Of a DNA stretch of 64,000 bases, positions 44,637-52,152 are shown one piece after another. The notes beneath the pieces are model-generated. The model worked only from the letters and a program-made list of their open reading frames with translations. It had not been told where the DNA came from and searched no databases. Source of the DNA: Pseudomonas lundensis (GTDB lineage Bacteria; Pseudomonadota; Gammaproteobacteria; Pseudomonadales; Pseudomonadaceae). Numbering within the stretch: the first letter of the stretch is position 1; the number at the start of each line of letters is the position of its first letter. The stretch is from the NCBI RefSeq assembly GCF_002269125.1, contig NZ_NQKI01000001.1, forward strand, positions 186,001 to 250,000, read 5' to 3'. Position numbers and translations under genes: made by a program.

Positions 44637-45956
44637 TTATTCGCCTTTTGGCAGGGCTTCCTTGCTGCGCCAGTGCGGCAGCGAGTTCCAGTAGCGCTGA
44701 CCCTTGGCCTCGTCGTACATGCCTTCCCAACGCGAAATCACCAGTACCGCCAGGGCGTTACCAATCACGTTCAAAGCCGTACGCGCCATGTCCATCACGC
44801 GGTCTACACCGGCGATGAAGGCCAGGCCTTCCAGCGGGATGCCCACGCTGCCCAGTGTGGCCAGCAGCACCACGAAGGACACACCCGGTACACCGGCGAT
44901 CCCTTTGGAGGTAACCATCAGGGTCAGTACCAGCAGCAGTTGCTGGCTGATCGACAGATCAATGCCGTACAGCTGGGCAATGAAGATTGCTGCGATGCTC
45001 TGGTACAGGGTCGAACCGTCGAGGTTAAACGAGTAACCGGTCGGTACCACGAAGCTGCAGATCGCTTTCGGGCAACCGTAGGCTTCCATCTTCTCAATCA
45101 CACGCGGCAGCACGGTTTCCGAGCTGGCGGTGGAGTAAGCCAGTACCAGCTCATCCTTGAAGATGCGCATCAGCTTGATCACCGAGAAACCAAACATCTT
45201 GGCGATCAGGCCCAGCACCACGAAGCCGAAGAACAGGATGGCCCCGTAAACCAGCACCACCAGCTTGGCCAATGGCAGCAACGAGGCAAACCCGAAGTTG
45301 GCAACCGTCACAGCGATCAACGCAAACACACCGATTGGCGCGTAGTTCATGATCATGTGAGTCACTTTGAACATCGACTCGGACACGCCCTGGAAGGTTT
45401 TCACCAGCGGGTCGCGCAGCTCGGCGTTCAAGCTCGACAAACCAAGACCGAACAGCACCGAGAAGAAGATGATCGGCAGCATTTCACCGCGCGCCATGGC
45501 CGCGAAAATGTTCGAAGGGATCAGGTTGAGGATGGTTTCGATGAACGCATGTTCGTGCTGAACTTCTGCGGCCGTCGCTTGATATTTGGAGATATCAACC
45601 GTGCCCAGGGTGCTCATGTCGATGCCGGCGCCCGGGTGGAACACGTTGGCCAGTACCAGACCGACCACGATCGCGATGGTGGTCACCACCTCGAAGTAAA
45701 TGATGGTTTTAAGCCCGATGCGACCGAGTTTCTTCGCATCCCCCACGCCTGCAATCCCGACAACCAGTGAAGAAATCACGATTGGGATTACGATCATCTT
45801 GATCAGACGGATAAAGATATCGCCAGCGGGTTGCAAGACGTTGCTGATCCACCAGGCCTTTTCAGCACTGAAATGGTTAAGCAGCGCGCCGATTGCAATA
45901 CCCAGTACCAGACCGATGAGGATCTGCCAGGCGAGGCTCAGTTTTGCCTTCTTCAT
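44637..45956 (-). CDS. gltP: glutamate/aspartate:proton symporter GltP (DAACS family)
   Basis: A 439-residue dicarboxylate/amino-acid:cation symporter with the family's eight helices and two re-entrant loops. 'AYSTASSETVLPRV' near residue 270 is the serine-rich HP1 tip, 'FVVPTGYSFNLDGSTLYQS' the substrate helix, and 'GIAGVPGVSFVVLLATL' the HP2 region. The size and synteny with algB and kinB (as PA5479 in P. aeruginosa) support GltP over the C4-dicarboxylate carrier DctA. AAGGGTAATGAC precedes the ATG. Confidence 0.9.
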   Translation of the reverse strand: MKKAKLSLAWQILIGLVLGIAIGALLNHFSAEKAWWISNVLQPAGDIFIRLIKMIVIPIVISSLVVGIAGVGDAKKLGRIGLKTIIYFEVVTTIAIVVGLVLANVFHPGAGIDMSTLGTVDISKYQATAAEVQHEHAFIETILNLIPSNIFAAMARGEMLPIIFFSVLFGLGLSSLNAELRDPLVKTFQGVSESMFKVTHMIMNYAPIGVFALIAVTVANFGFASLLPLAKLVVLVYGAILFFGFVVLGLIAKMFGFSVIKLMRIFKDELVLAYSTASSETVLPRVIEKMEAYGCPKAICSFVVPTGYSFNLDGSTLYQSIAAIFIAQLYGIDLSISQQLLLVLTLMVTSKGIAGVPGVSFVVLLATLGSVGIPLEGLAFIAGVDRVMDMARTALNVIGNALAVLVISRWEGMYDEAKGQRYWNSLPHWRSKEALPKGE

Positions 45957-46514
45957 GTCATTACCCTTACTTCAAGTGGACTCGGGAAAAGGCTCAGACT
46001 AGAGCGCTGGAAAGCGCATTATTCCAAAACCTTTTCCCCCGTAGAAGGTCGCCCAAAATCGAGCTGATTAGGCTCTTCGGCAGGCGAAAAAAGGCGCAAC
46101 TATTCCCATGCAAGGGGAAGCCGTCTAATGCCGTAAACGCCTACCCTATGCCGAATCGGCATGGATATTGTCCGACAAGACCTTAAACGCAGGGAGCAAT
46201 AAAGACAGAGAATAGACGACATAACCGCCGCAGACCGGCTGTTTCAAGGTCTTTTTACAGCTGTGACGCGGCCTAAAAATACGTCCGCACCTCAGAAATA
46301 TCCGACAACATAAATCGGTTATAGAGAAGTAATCATTTTGCTATTAGTCGATAGAAGGTCGACGTCCGCAAGGGTCGCTGAAGCCACATTTTTTTCAAAA
46401 ATTTGAGTCACAGTAAGGTTTTACGAATAAAAAGAAGACTTTTCAGACGAAAAAAAACCAAGGCATAACCTTGGCTTTTTTACTCATCAACAGCTGAAGA
46501 AACTGCCCAACGGG
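45957..46514. other. 558-base intergenic region between gltP and the lysozyme-inhibitor gene
   Basis: No gene is seen. It should contain the gltP promoter. A 15-bp perfect palindrome ATGCCGAATCGGCAT lies at 46148-46162, about 190 bases upstream of gltP, and could be an operator. The right end is AT-rich and holds the terminator of the lysozyme-inhibitor gene (46458-46474). Confidence 0.4.
46451..46480 (-). terminator. intrinsic terminator of the lysozyme-inhibitor gene
   Basis: CCAAGG (46458-46463) and CCTTGG (46469-46474) flank a 5-base loop, with a run of A on the left (U-tract for the minus strand) and T on the right. It lies 41 bases after the gene's stop. Confidence 0.85.
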
Positions 46515-46979
46515 TTAGTACCAGTTAGGGTCTTTCTTCAATTGTTCTTTTAGCAGTGCTTGCATACCGGCATCAGGCTGACCCAAGAATCGATAATCGG
46601 CATGACGCGTCGGCGACTTATCAGCCGGCAAACCTGCTGGCACTTCGACCAACATGCCGTAAGCGTGCTTCTTGTCGAGGCTGACCGCCACAATAAGACG
46701 CTTGTTCAAACAGGTCTGCGCGGTTTCACAAAGAGGCCCGACCAGGTAGGCATCGCCATCTTCAGTCAACGCGTTCATCTGCTCGGCGCTTCCCGACAGG
46801 TTCATCACCCATTCCGGAAGGCGCTCTTCCTTTTTGACCACGGCTTGCCATGTGTCCCGGTACGCGGGGTCATTTAACAGGTCGTTGGCACGGGACTGGC
46901 CATCATTGGCTGCCAGCGCCATGGCACTGCCGCCCATCAACAGGGCAGCGGCCATTGCCTTAAAGGATCGGTTAAACAT
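46515..46979 (-). CDS. Ivy-family inhibitor of vertebrate (C-type) lysozyme
   Basis: A 154-residue protein with a signal peptide (about residues 1-23, cut after 'ALA'). 'GPLCETAQTCLNKRLIVAVSLDKKHAYGML' spans the Ivy signature in two parts: a disulfide loop C-x5-C that inserts into the lysozyme active site, then the strand pair behind it. The loop reads CETAQTC rather than the CKPHDC form of E. coli Ivy, so the key loop His is absent and potency may differ. It lies in the same place as PA5481/PA5482 in P. aeruginosa. The ATG at 46979 is 2 bases from the DUF1328 stop. Confidence 0.82.
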   Translation of the reverse strand: MFNRSFKAMAAALLMGGSAMALAANDGQSRANDLLNDPAYRDTWQAVVKKEERLPEWVMNLSGSAEQMNALTEDGDAYLVGPLCETAQTCLNKRLIVAVSLDKKHAYGMLVEVPAGLPADKSPTRHADYRFLGQPDAGMQALLKEQLKKDPNWY

Positions 46980-46981
46980 GG

Positions 46982-47197
<216 letters not shown>

Positions 47198-47230
47198 TCA
47201 AGCCCGAAAGGGTCTCAAGGTTGTGAACAC

Positions 47231-47515
47231 TTAAAACACCCAACGTTCCTGCGGCACTTCGGTATTTGCGATTTGCGTCTCATCGGCCGCTGTCAGGGCG
47301 TAACCGGAGATCACCTCGGCGCTCGAGCCGATCGCACTGAATTGCGTCTGCTGGGCGGGTTGGTGCAAAACAGTCTGTACAGGTTGTGTCGCATGCTCAA
47401 AACGTACGAGCTGCTGACCACCGATCAACGTGACCAGAAGCGCCAAACTGGCGAACAGGCCTTGTTGAAGATGAAGCGAAGAAAGGCGAATGCGGGATAG
47501 ACCTAGACGATTCAT
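47231..47515 (-). CDS. hypothetical single-helix membrane protein
   Basis: A 94-residue protein with one membrane helix (residues ~18-36) after a basic lead, then a ~58-residue polar tail ('RFEHATQPVQTVLHQPAQQ') predicted to face the periplasm. I do not recognise a family. GGAGTCTGAGC precedes its ATG. It lies 84 bases upstream of the DUF1328 gene on the same strand, in the algB-divergent envelope block, so it may belong to the same stress regulon. Confidence 0.6.
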   Translation of the reverse strand: MNRLGLSRIRLSSLHLQQGLFASLALLVTLIGGQQLVRFEHATQPVQTVLHQPAQQTQFSAIGSSAEVISGYALTAADETQIANTEVPQERWVF

Positions 47516-47951
47516 GCTCAGACTCCTGCCACTCGGTGGTCATTGTTGGGTTGAGACCGCCAGCGTTGAATGCTGGAAGACTGCGTTACAGGAGTTATTG
47601 CAGTCTGCATGCCAAGTTTTAAATTCGAATAAAAACCTTATAAATCAATAAGTTAAAAGAGATAGGCAATTGCTTGAGCGAGCATCCTGCACGATGCAGA
47701 GATGTTGGGTCGGGCGTTATGCACGACTGACCCTGCTCGCATTCAACCCGTGGCAGGAAGGGATGGCACAATGCAATTGTTTTAGTAGGAGTAATTGACC
47801 GCCGCAGCCACTGAAAATCGCCTGAAATCAGTGAGTTACAGCATGCAGGCAAGTGGCTACCCTGCTAGCCTTTCAATCATTCGTGAAAAATCATGCAACT
47901 TGCCCGATTATTCCGACACTAACCAACATCACTTACTAAGGAACGTAGGAA
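47516..47951. other. 436-base divergent region upstream of algB
   Basis: No protein gene is seen. It contains a small hairpin at 47560-47576, an AT-rich part at about 47620-47665 likely to hold promoters, a branched inverted-repeat structure at 47674-47746 (listed separately), and the algB ribosome-binding site AGGAACGTAGGAA directly before 47952. Confidence 0.45.
47674..47746. other. branched inverted-repeat structure (candidate structured RNA or regulatory DNA)
   Basis: Outer arms GCGAGCA (47678-47684) and TGCTCGC (47734-47740) pair perfectly, extended by TTGA/TCAA. Inside are two hairpins: CTGCA-CGA-TGCAG (47687-47699) and GGGTC...GACCC (47707-47733) with an inner CGT/ACG pair. The heptamer TGCACGA occurs in both (47688-47694 and 47720-47726). 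Together this is a three-way junction about 73 bases long. No known RNA family was recognised. Confidence 0.4.
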
Positions 47952-49298
47952 ATGGAGTCAGCCAAAGAGCAACAGGGCCGCATTCTGCTGGTCGACGATG
48001 AGTCCGCCATCCTGCGTACATTCCGCTACTGCCTCGAAGATGAGGGTTACACCGTTGCGACGGCCAACAGCGCCGCGCAGGCCGAGGCTTTGTTGCAACG
48101 CCAAGTATTTGATTTGTGTTTTCTGGACTTACGCCTGGGTGAGGACAACGGCCTGGATGTGCTGGCCCAGATGCGGGTTCAAGCGCCGTGGATGCGCGTG
48201 GTAATCGTCACCGCGCATTCCGCTGTAGACACCGCCGTCGACGCGATTCAGGCAGGCGCGGCGGACTATCTGGTTAAACCGTGCAGCCCGGATCAACTGC
48301 GGCTGGCCACGGCCAAGCAACTTGAAGTGCGTCAGCTATCGGCACGCCTGGAGGCGCTGGAAGGGGAAGTGCGCAAGCCTAAAGACGGCTTGGACTCCCA
48401 CAGTCCGGCAATGATGGTCGTGCTGGAAACAGCGCGGCAGGTCGCCAGCACCGACGCCAATATCCTGATTCTGGGTGAGTCGGGTACGGGTAAAGGTGAA
48501 CTGGCTCGCGCCATTCACGGCTGGAGCAAACGGGCGAAGAAGTCCTGCGTCACCATTAATTGCCCGTCGCTGACGGCCGAACTGATGGAAAGCGAATTGT
48601 TCGGCCACACCAAAGGCGCGTTCACCGGCGCCAGCGAAAGCACCTTGGGCCGCGTCAATCAGGCAGACGGCGGTACATTGTTCCTGGATGAAATCGGTGA
48701 CTTCCCGCTGGCGTTGCAGCCAAAACTGCTTCGTTTCATTCAGGACAAAGAATATGAGCGCGTCGGCGACCCGGTTACACGGCGTGCCGATGTGCGCATT
48801 CTGGCGGCCACCAACCTCAACCTTGAAGACATGGTGCGCGAGGGCCGTTTCCGGGAGGACTTGCTCTACCGCTTGAATGTCATCACTTTGCATTTGCCGC
48901 CTTTACGCGAGCGCAGCGAAGACATTCTGACCCTGGCCGACCGTTTTCTGGCACGTTTCGTCAAAGAGTATGCACGGCCCGCACGGGGCTTCAGCGAGGA
49001 GGCGCGTCAGGCGCTGGCCAATTACCGATGGCCAGGCAATATTCGCGAATTGCGCAACGTGGTCGAACGCGCCAGCATCATTTGCCCACAAGAAGTGGTT
49101 GAAGTGAGTCACTTGGGCATGGCCGAGCAAACCACACCCAACGCCCCACGTATCGGAGCTGCCTTAAGCCTCGACCAGTTGGAAAAAGCGCACATCGGCG
49201 CTGTTCTGGCGACCAGTGACACCCTCGATCAAGCGGCCAAAACCCTCGGTATCGATGCATCTACGTTGTACCGCAAACGCAAGCAGTACAACCTGTGA
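47952..49298 (+). CDS. algB: NtrC-family response regulator AlgB
   Basis: A 448-residue regulator that activates alginate and other genes, partner of KinB. Receiver domain first, with acidic pair 'LLVDDES', phosphorylatable Asp59 in 'LCFLDLRLG' (same position as in P. aeruginosa AlgB) and the conserved Lys in 'YLVKPCS'. AAA+ domain: Walker A 'GESGTGKGE', the sigma-54 contact loop 'GAFTGA' and Walker B 'GGTLFLDEIGDF'. The C-terminal helix-turn-helix is 'LDQAAKTLGIDASTLYRKRK'. AGGAA precedes the ATG. kinB starts 10 bases after the stop. Confidence 0.95.
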   Translation: MESAKEQQGRILLVDDESAILRTFRYCLEDEGYTVATANSAAQAEALLQRQVFDLCFLDLRLGEDNGLDVLAQMRVQAPWMRVVIVTAHSAVDTAVDAIQAGAADYLVKPCSPDQLRLATAKQLEVRQLSARLEALEGEVRKPKDGLDSHSPAMMVVLETARQVASTDANILILGESGTGKGELARAIHGWSKRAKKSCVTINCPSLTAELMESELFGHTKGAFTGASESTLGRVNQADGGTLFLDEIGDFPLALQPKLLRFIQDKEYERVGDPVTRRADVRILAATNLNLEDMVREGRFREDLLYRLNVITLHLPPLRERSEDILTLADRFLARFVKEYARPARGFSEEARQALANYRWPGNIRELRNVVERASIICPQEVVEVSHLGMAEQTTPNAPRIGAALSLDQLEKAHIGAVLATSDTLDQAAKTLGIDASTLYRKRKQYNL

Positions 49299-49308
49299 GT
49301 ACTCTTCG

Positions 49309-51096
49309 ATGAAACTCGCGATCAAGCTACGAACACGGTTGTTTTTGAGTATTTCTGCGCTGATTACTGTGGCGCTGATGGGGTTGGTGCTCGGGGTGTT
49401 CGGCGTGATGCAAATGGCTAAAACCCAGGAAGCGTTGATCCGCAATAACTTCATCACCCTGGACCTGGGTCTCAAGCTTCGCCAGACCCTGGGCGATCAA
49501 CTGATCCTGATGCTGCATAACGAGCCCGATACGCCAGCGCTTAAAGCCTCGTCCGAGCAGTACATGAAACTGCTCAATGAGGGCATTGAGCACGAGCGTA
49601 AACATGACTTGCCCAGCGGGTTTGCCAAAGCCCGGGCAGATTATGAAAGCTTCATGCAAGCCTTTAACCAGCCGCATCACAAGGGCATAAGCCTGAGCAA
49701 CGACAATGAACTCACTCAGCGCTTCAATGCCCTGCGCAACGGCCTGATTGACGAGCACCGCAAAGCGCTGGAAACGATCAATACCGCCCAGGCGCAGGCA
49801 CGGGATCGGGCGATGGTGATAGCGACTGTACTCGGACTGGTTGGTATCGCCGTGCTGATAATCGGCTTCATTACTGCCCATGGCATCGCCCGTCGGTTTG
49901 GGGCGCCTATTGAGGCCTTGGCCAAAGCGGCCGACAACATCGGCAAAGGCAATTTCGAGGTGGTCTTACCGCTCTCATCTGCCACCGAGATGAACCTGCT
50001 GACACGTCGCTTCGGGATTATGGCGGAGGCTTTGCGCCAGCATCAGGCAACCAACGTTGATGAACTGCTGGCAGGCCAGCAACGTTTGCAAGCCGTGCTC
50101 GACAGCATTGACGACGGGTTATTGATGATCGATCAGGAAGGTCGCCTGGAACACTTGAACCCGGTCGCGCAGCGCCAATTAGGTTGGGACGAGGGGCGAT
50201 TGGGCCAGCGACTGGGCGAAGCACTGAGCCGGCCGGAGCTGGATCAGCAATTGCTCACAGTGCTGCGCGGGGGCAGTCTGGAACGCTTGCCCGAAGACCT
50301 GAGCGTCGACATTGAAGGCGAAACACGCCTGCTGACGTACAGCCTGACCCCGGTAAGCCAGCCCAATGGACCAATTCTGGGTGCGGTGATGGTGCTGCAT
50401 GATGTCACCGAGCAGCGGGCGTTTGAGCGCGTTCGCAGTGAGTTTATCCTGCGGGCCTCGCACGAGTTGCGCACACCGGTGACCGGCATGCACATGGCCT
50501 TTGGCCTGTTTCTGGAGCGGGCGCACTTCGGTCCCCAATCGCGAGAAGCCGATTTGCTCAATACGGTGAATGAAGAAATGCAGCGGTTGATGCAGCTCAT
50601 CAATGACTTGCTGAACTTCTCTCGCTACCAGAACGGCATGCAAAAACTGACATTGGCCCCCTGCGATCTGCACGAGATGCTCGATCAAGCGCATGCGCGC
50701 TTTGATGATCGGGCGGCGGCCAAAGATGTCGAGATCCTGATTGACCTGCAAACGCCGCTGCCGCGCCTGAATGCCGATCAGGCCCAACTGGAGCGCGTGC
50801 TGGACAACTTGTTGGACAACGCCTTACGCCATACCACCATCGGCGGTCAGATCCGACTGCAAGCGCGACGCCATGGCGAACGGGTAATTATCAGCGTAGA
50901 GGACAATGGCGAAGGCATCGCGTACAGCCAGCAAGGCCGTATTTTTGAGCCTTTCGTACAAGTAGGGCGCAAGAAAGGCGGCGCCGGGCTGGGGTTGGCG
51001 TTGTGCAAGGAAATTGTGCAATTGCACGGCGGGCGAATCGGCGTTTACTCTCGCCCCGGCCAGGGTACGCAGTTCTATATGGCCCTACCTATATAG
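49309..51096 (+). CDS. kinB: sensor histidine kinase KinB
   Basis: A 595-residue membrane sensor. Two helices (residues ~12-34 and ~165-187) flank a periplasmic sensing domain of ~130 residues; then a HAMP domain ('GAPIEALAKAADNIGKGNFE'), a PAS domain ('LQAVLDSIDDGLLMIDQEGR'), the dimerisation/phosphotransfer helix with His385 in 'RASHELRTPVTG' (same number as in P. aeruginosa KinB), and the ATPase domain with N box 'LDNLLDNALRHT' and G boxes 'VEDNGEGI' and 'GAGLGLAL'. It phosphorylates or dephosphorylates AlgB and controls alginate output. The ATG at 49309 is chosen because the basic lead and first helix start there. Confidence 0.93.
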   Translation: MKLAIKLRTRLFLSISALITVALMGLVLGVFGVMQMAKTQEALIRNNFITLDLGLKLRQTLGDQLILMLHNEPDTPALKASSEQYMKLLNEGIEHERKHDLPSGFAKARADYESFMQAFNQPHHKGISLSNDNELTQRFNALRNGLIDEHRKALETINTAQAQARDRAMVIATVLGLVGIAVLIIGFITAHGIARRFGAPIEALAKAADNIGKGNFEVVLPLSSATEMNLLTRRFGIMAEALRQHQATNVDELLAGQQRLQAVLDSIDDGLLMIDQEGRLEHLNPVAQRQLGWDEGRLGQRLGEALSRPELDQQLLTVLRGGSLERLPEDLSVDIEGETRLLTYSLTPVSQPNGPILGAVMVLHDVTEQRAFERVRSEFILRASHELRTPVTGMHMAFGLFLERAHFGPQSREADLLNTVNEEMQRLMQLINDLLNFSRYQNGMQKLTLAPCDLHEMLDQAHARFDDRAAAKDVEILIDLQTPLPRLNADQAQLERVLDNLLDNALRHTTIGGQIRLQARRHGERVIISVEDNGEGIAYSQQGRIFEPFVQVGRKKGGAGLGLALCKEIVQLHGGRIGVYSRPGQGTQFYMALPI

Positions 51097-51104
51097 GCGC
51101 CGCT

Positions 51105-51305
51105 CACACGTCATGTGCACGGCGCGGGTCATGCCGATGATGTGCGGTACTACGCCACTGCTGGCCGTGTAATCCAATGCATCAATGAACACCTTATCGA
51201 TGCAAGGTGCGCAGGTACACCAGACTGCTTTAGCCGGTGCCAAAGTCATCCACCAAATCGAATGTTGAGATCAGCTGATGGTTGATACAGCATCTTGAAG
51301 CCAAA
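51105..51305 (-). pseudogene. shredded remnant of an EAL-domain (c-di-GMP phosphodiesterase) gene
   Basis: Three pieces of an EAL domain can be read on the minus strand in the right order but in broken frames. First 'FGFKMLYQPSADLN' (51305 downward) matches the start of the domain (YQPIVDL). Then 'DLVDDFGTG', an in-frame stop, and 'SSLVYLRTLH' match the hallmark DDFGTGYSSL segment. Then, in another frame, 'IDKVFIDALDYTASSGVVPH' and 'IIGMTRAVHM' match the KIDKxFID...HIIxMA segment. About 100 residues between pieces one and two and a few between two and three are lost. The remnant fills the kinB-ampDh2 gap. Confidence 0.75.
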
Positions 51306-51319
51306 CCCTGTTCCTGAGG

Positions 51320-52096
51320 CTATTTGGTGGTGTTCAGCACATTCAAAATAGCTGCTGTTTCTGCGTCCGGAGTGCCATCAAAGCGGGTGGGCCGGAAGCG
51401 CATCTGGAACGCTGCCAGAACGTGCCGCGTGGCGACGTCCAGCTCTCCGGTTTGCGGGGTTTCGTAACCGAATAAGGCCAATTGCTGTTGAAACCAGGTA
51501 ATGCTCGGCAGTTGCCGCGCATACACGGCCTGAGCGCGAGCCACTGCCTGGGCATTAGGCCAAACGCCAAAGCCTGCCTCTGCCAAACGTTTCCACGGGA
51601 ACAACGGCCCGGGATCGAGCTTGCGCGTCGGTGCGATATCACTGTGGCCAATGATGTTTTGCGGGTCGATCTTGTAACGCGTGGAAATGTCTTTGAGCAG
51701 AGCGATCAGGGTTTGGATCTGACCTTCGGTATACGGGTACCAGACGCGGCCTTGAGGCGTGTCACGGAAGCCTTTGTTGACGATTTCAATGCCGATGGAA
51801 CTTGAGTTCAGCCAGGTGCGGCCTTTCCATTGGCTTTCGCCGGCGTGCCAGGCGCGCTGGTTTTCATCCACCAGCTTGTAAAGGGTCGGCGGGGTGTCGC
51901 CTATCAGGTAATGGCTGCTCACAGGACCATGGGTGAGCAACTCTAGCGAGCGCTCCAGCGAGGTGGATGTGTAATGCAGCACGATGAACTGCACACGGCT
52001 GTCGTAGTTGACCGACGGATGATTGGTGTCCATGCGTGGCCCGCTGGCACAACCGGCCAGCAGCAGGGCAGACAAGATCAGGGTGATAAATTTCAT
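51320..52096 (-). CDS. ampDh2: N-acetylmuramoyl-L-alanine amidase AmpDh2 (lipoprotein)
   Basis: A 258-residue zinc amidase that cuts the peptide from muramic acid in peptidoglycan. Lipobox 'LLAGC' (Cys at about residue 16) sends it to the outer membrane facing the periplasm. The Amidase_2 domain shows zinc ligands in 'VLHYTS', 'AWHAGES' and 'HSDIAPTRKLDPG'; a C-terminal peptidoglycan-binding domain lies at residues ~190-250. Position after kinB equals that of P. aeruginosa PA5485. The frame starts at the ATG 52096, with TAAAGCTCAAGCC upstream, a weak site. Confidence 0.92.
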   Translation of the reverse strand: MKFITLILSALLLAGCASGPRMDTNHPSVNYDSRVQFIVLHYTSTSLERSLELLTHGPVSSHYLIGDTPPTLYKLVDENQRAWHAGESQWKGRTWLNSSSIGIEIVNKGFRDTPQGRVWYPYTEGQIQTLIALLKDISTRYKIDPQNIIGHSDIAPTRKLDPGPLFPWKRLAEAGFGVWPNAQAVARAQAVYARQLPSITWFQQQLALFGYETPQTGELDVATRHVLAAFQMRFRPTRFDGTPDAETAAILNVLNTTK

Positions 52097-52152
52097 GGCT
52101 TGAGCTTTAACGTTAGAGGCAGACAGGCAACAGCATAACGTAAGGCTGGCGT

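Noticed and set aside
44550..45770. 406-codon open frame antisense to gltP
   Set aside because: The gltP reading has complete transporter motifs; the antisense translation has none.
47764..47779. TGGCAC at 47764 as a sigma-54 promoter for algB
   Set aside because: The -12 GC is not found at the required 10-base spacing from the GG, so the site does not fit the sigma-54 consensus.
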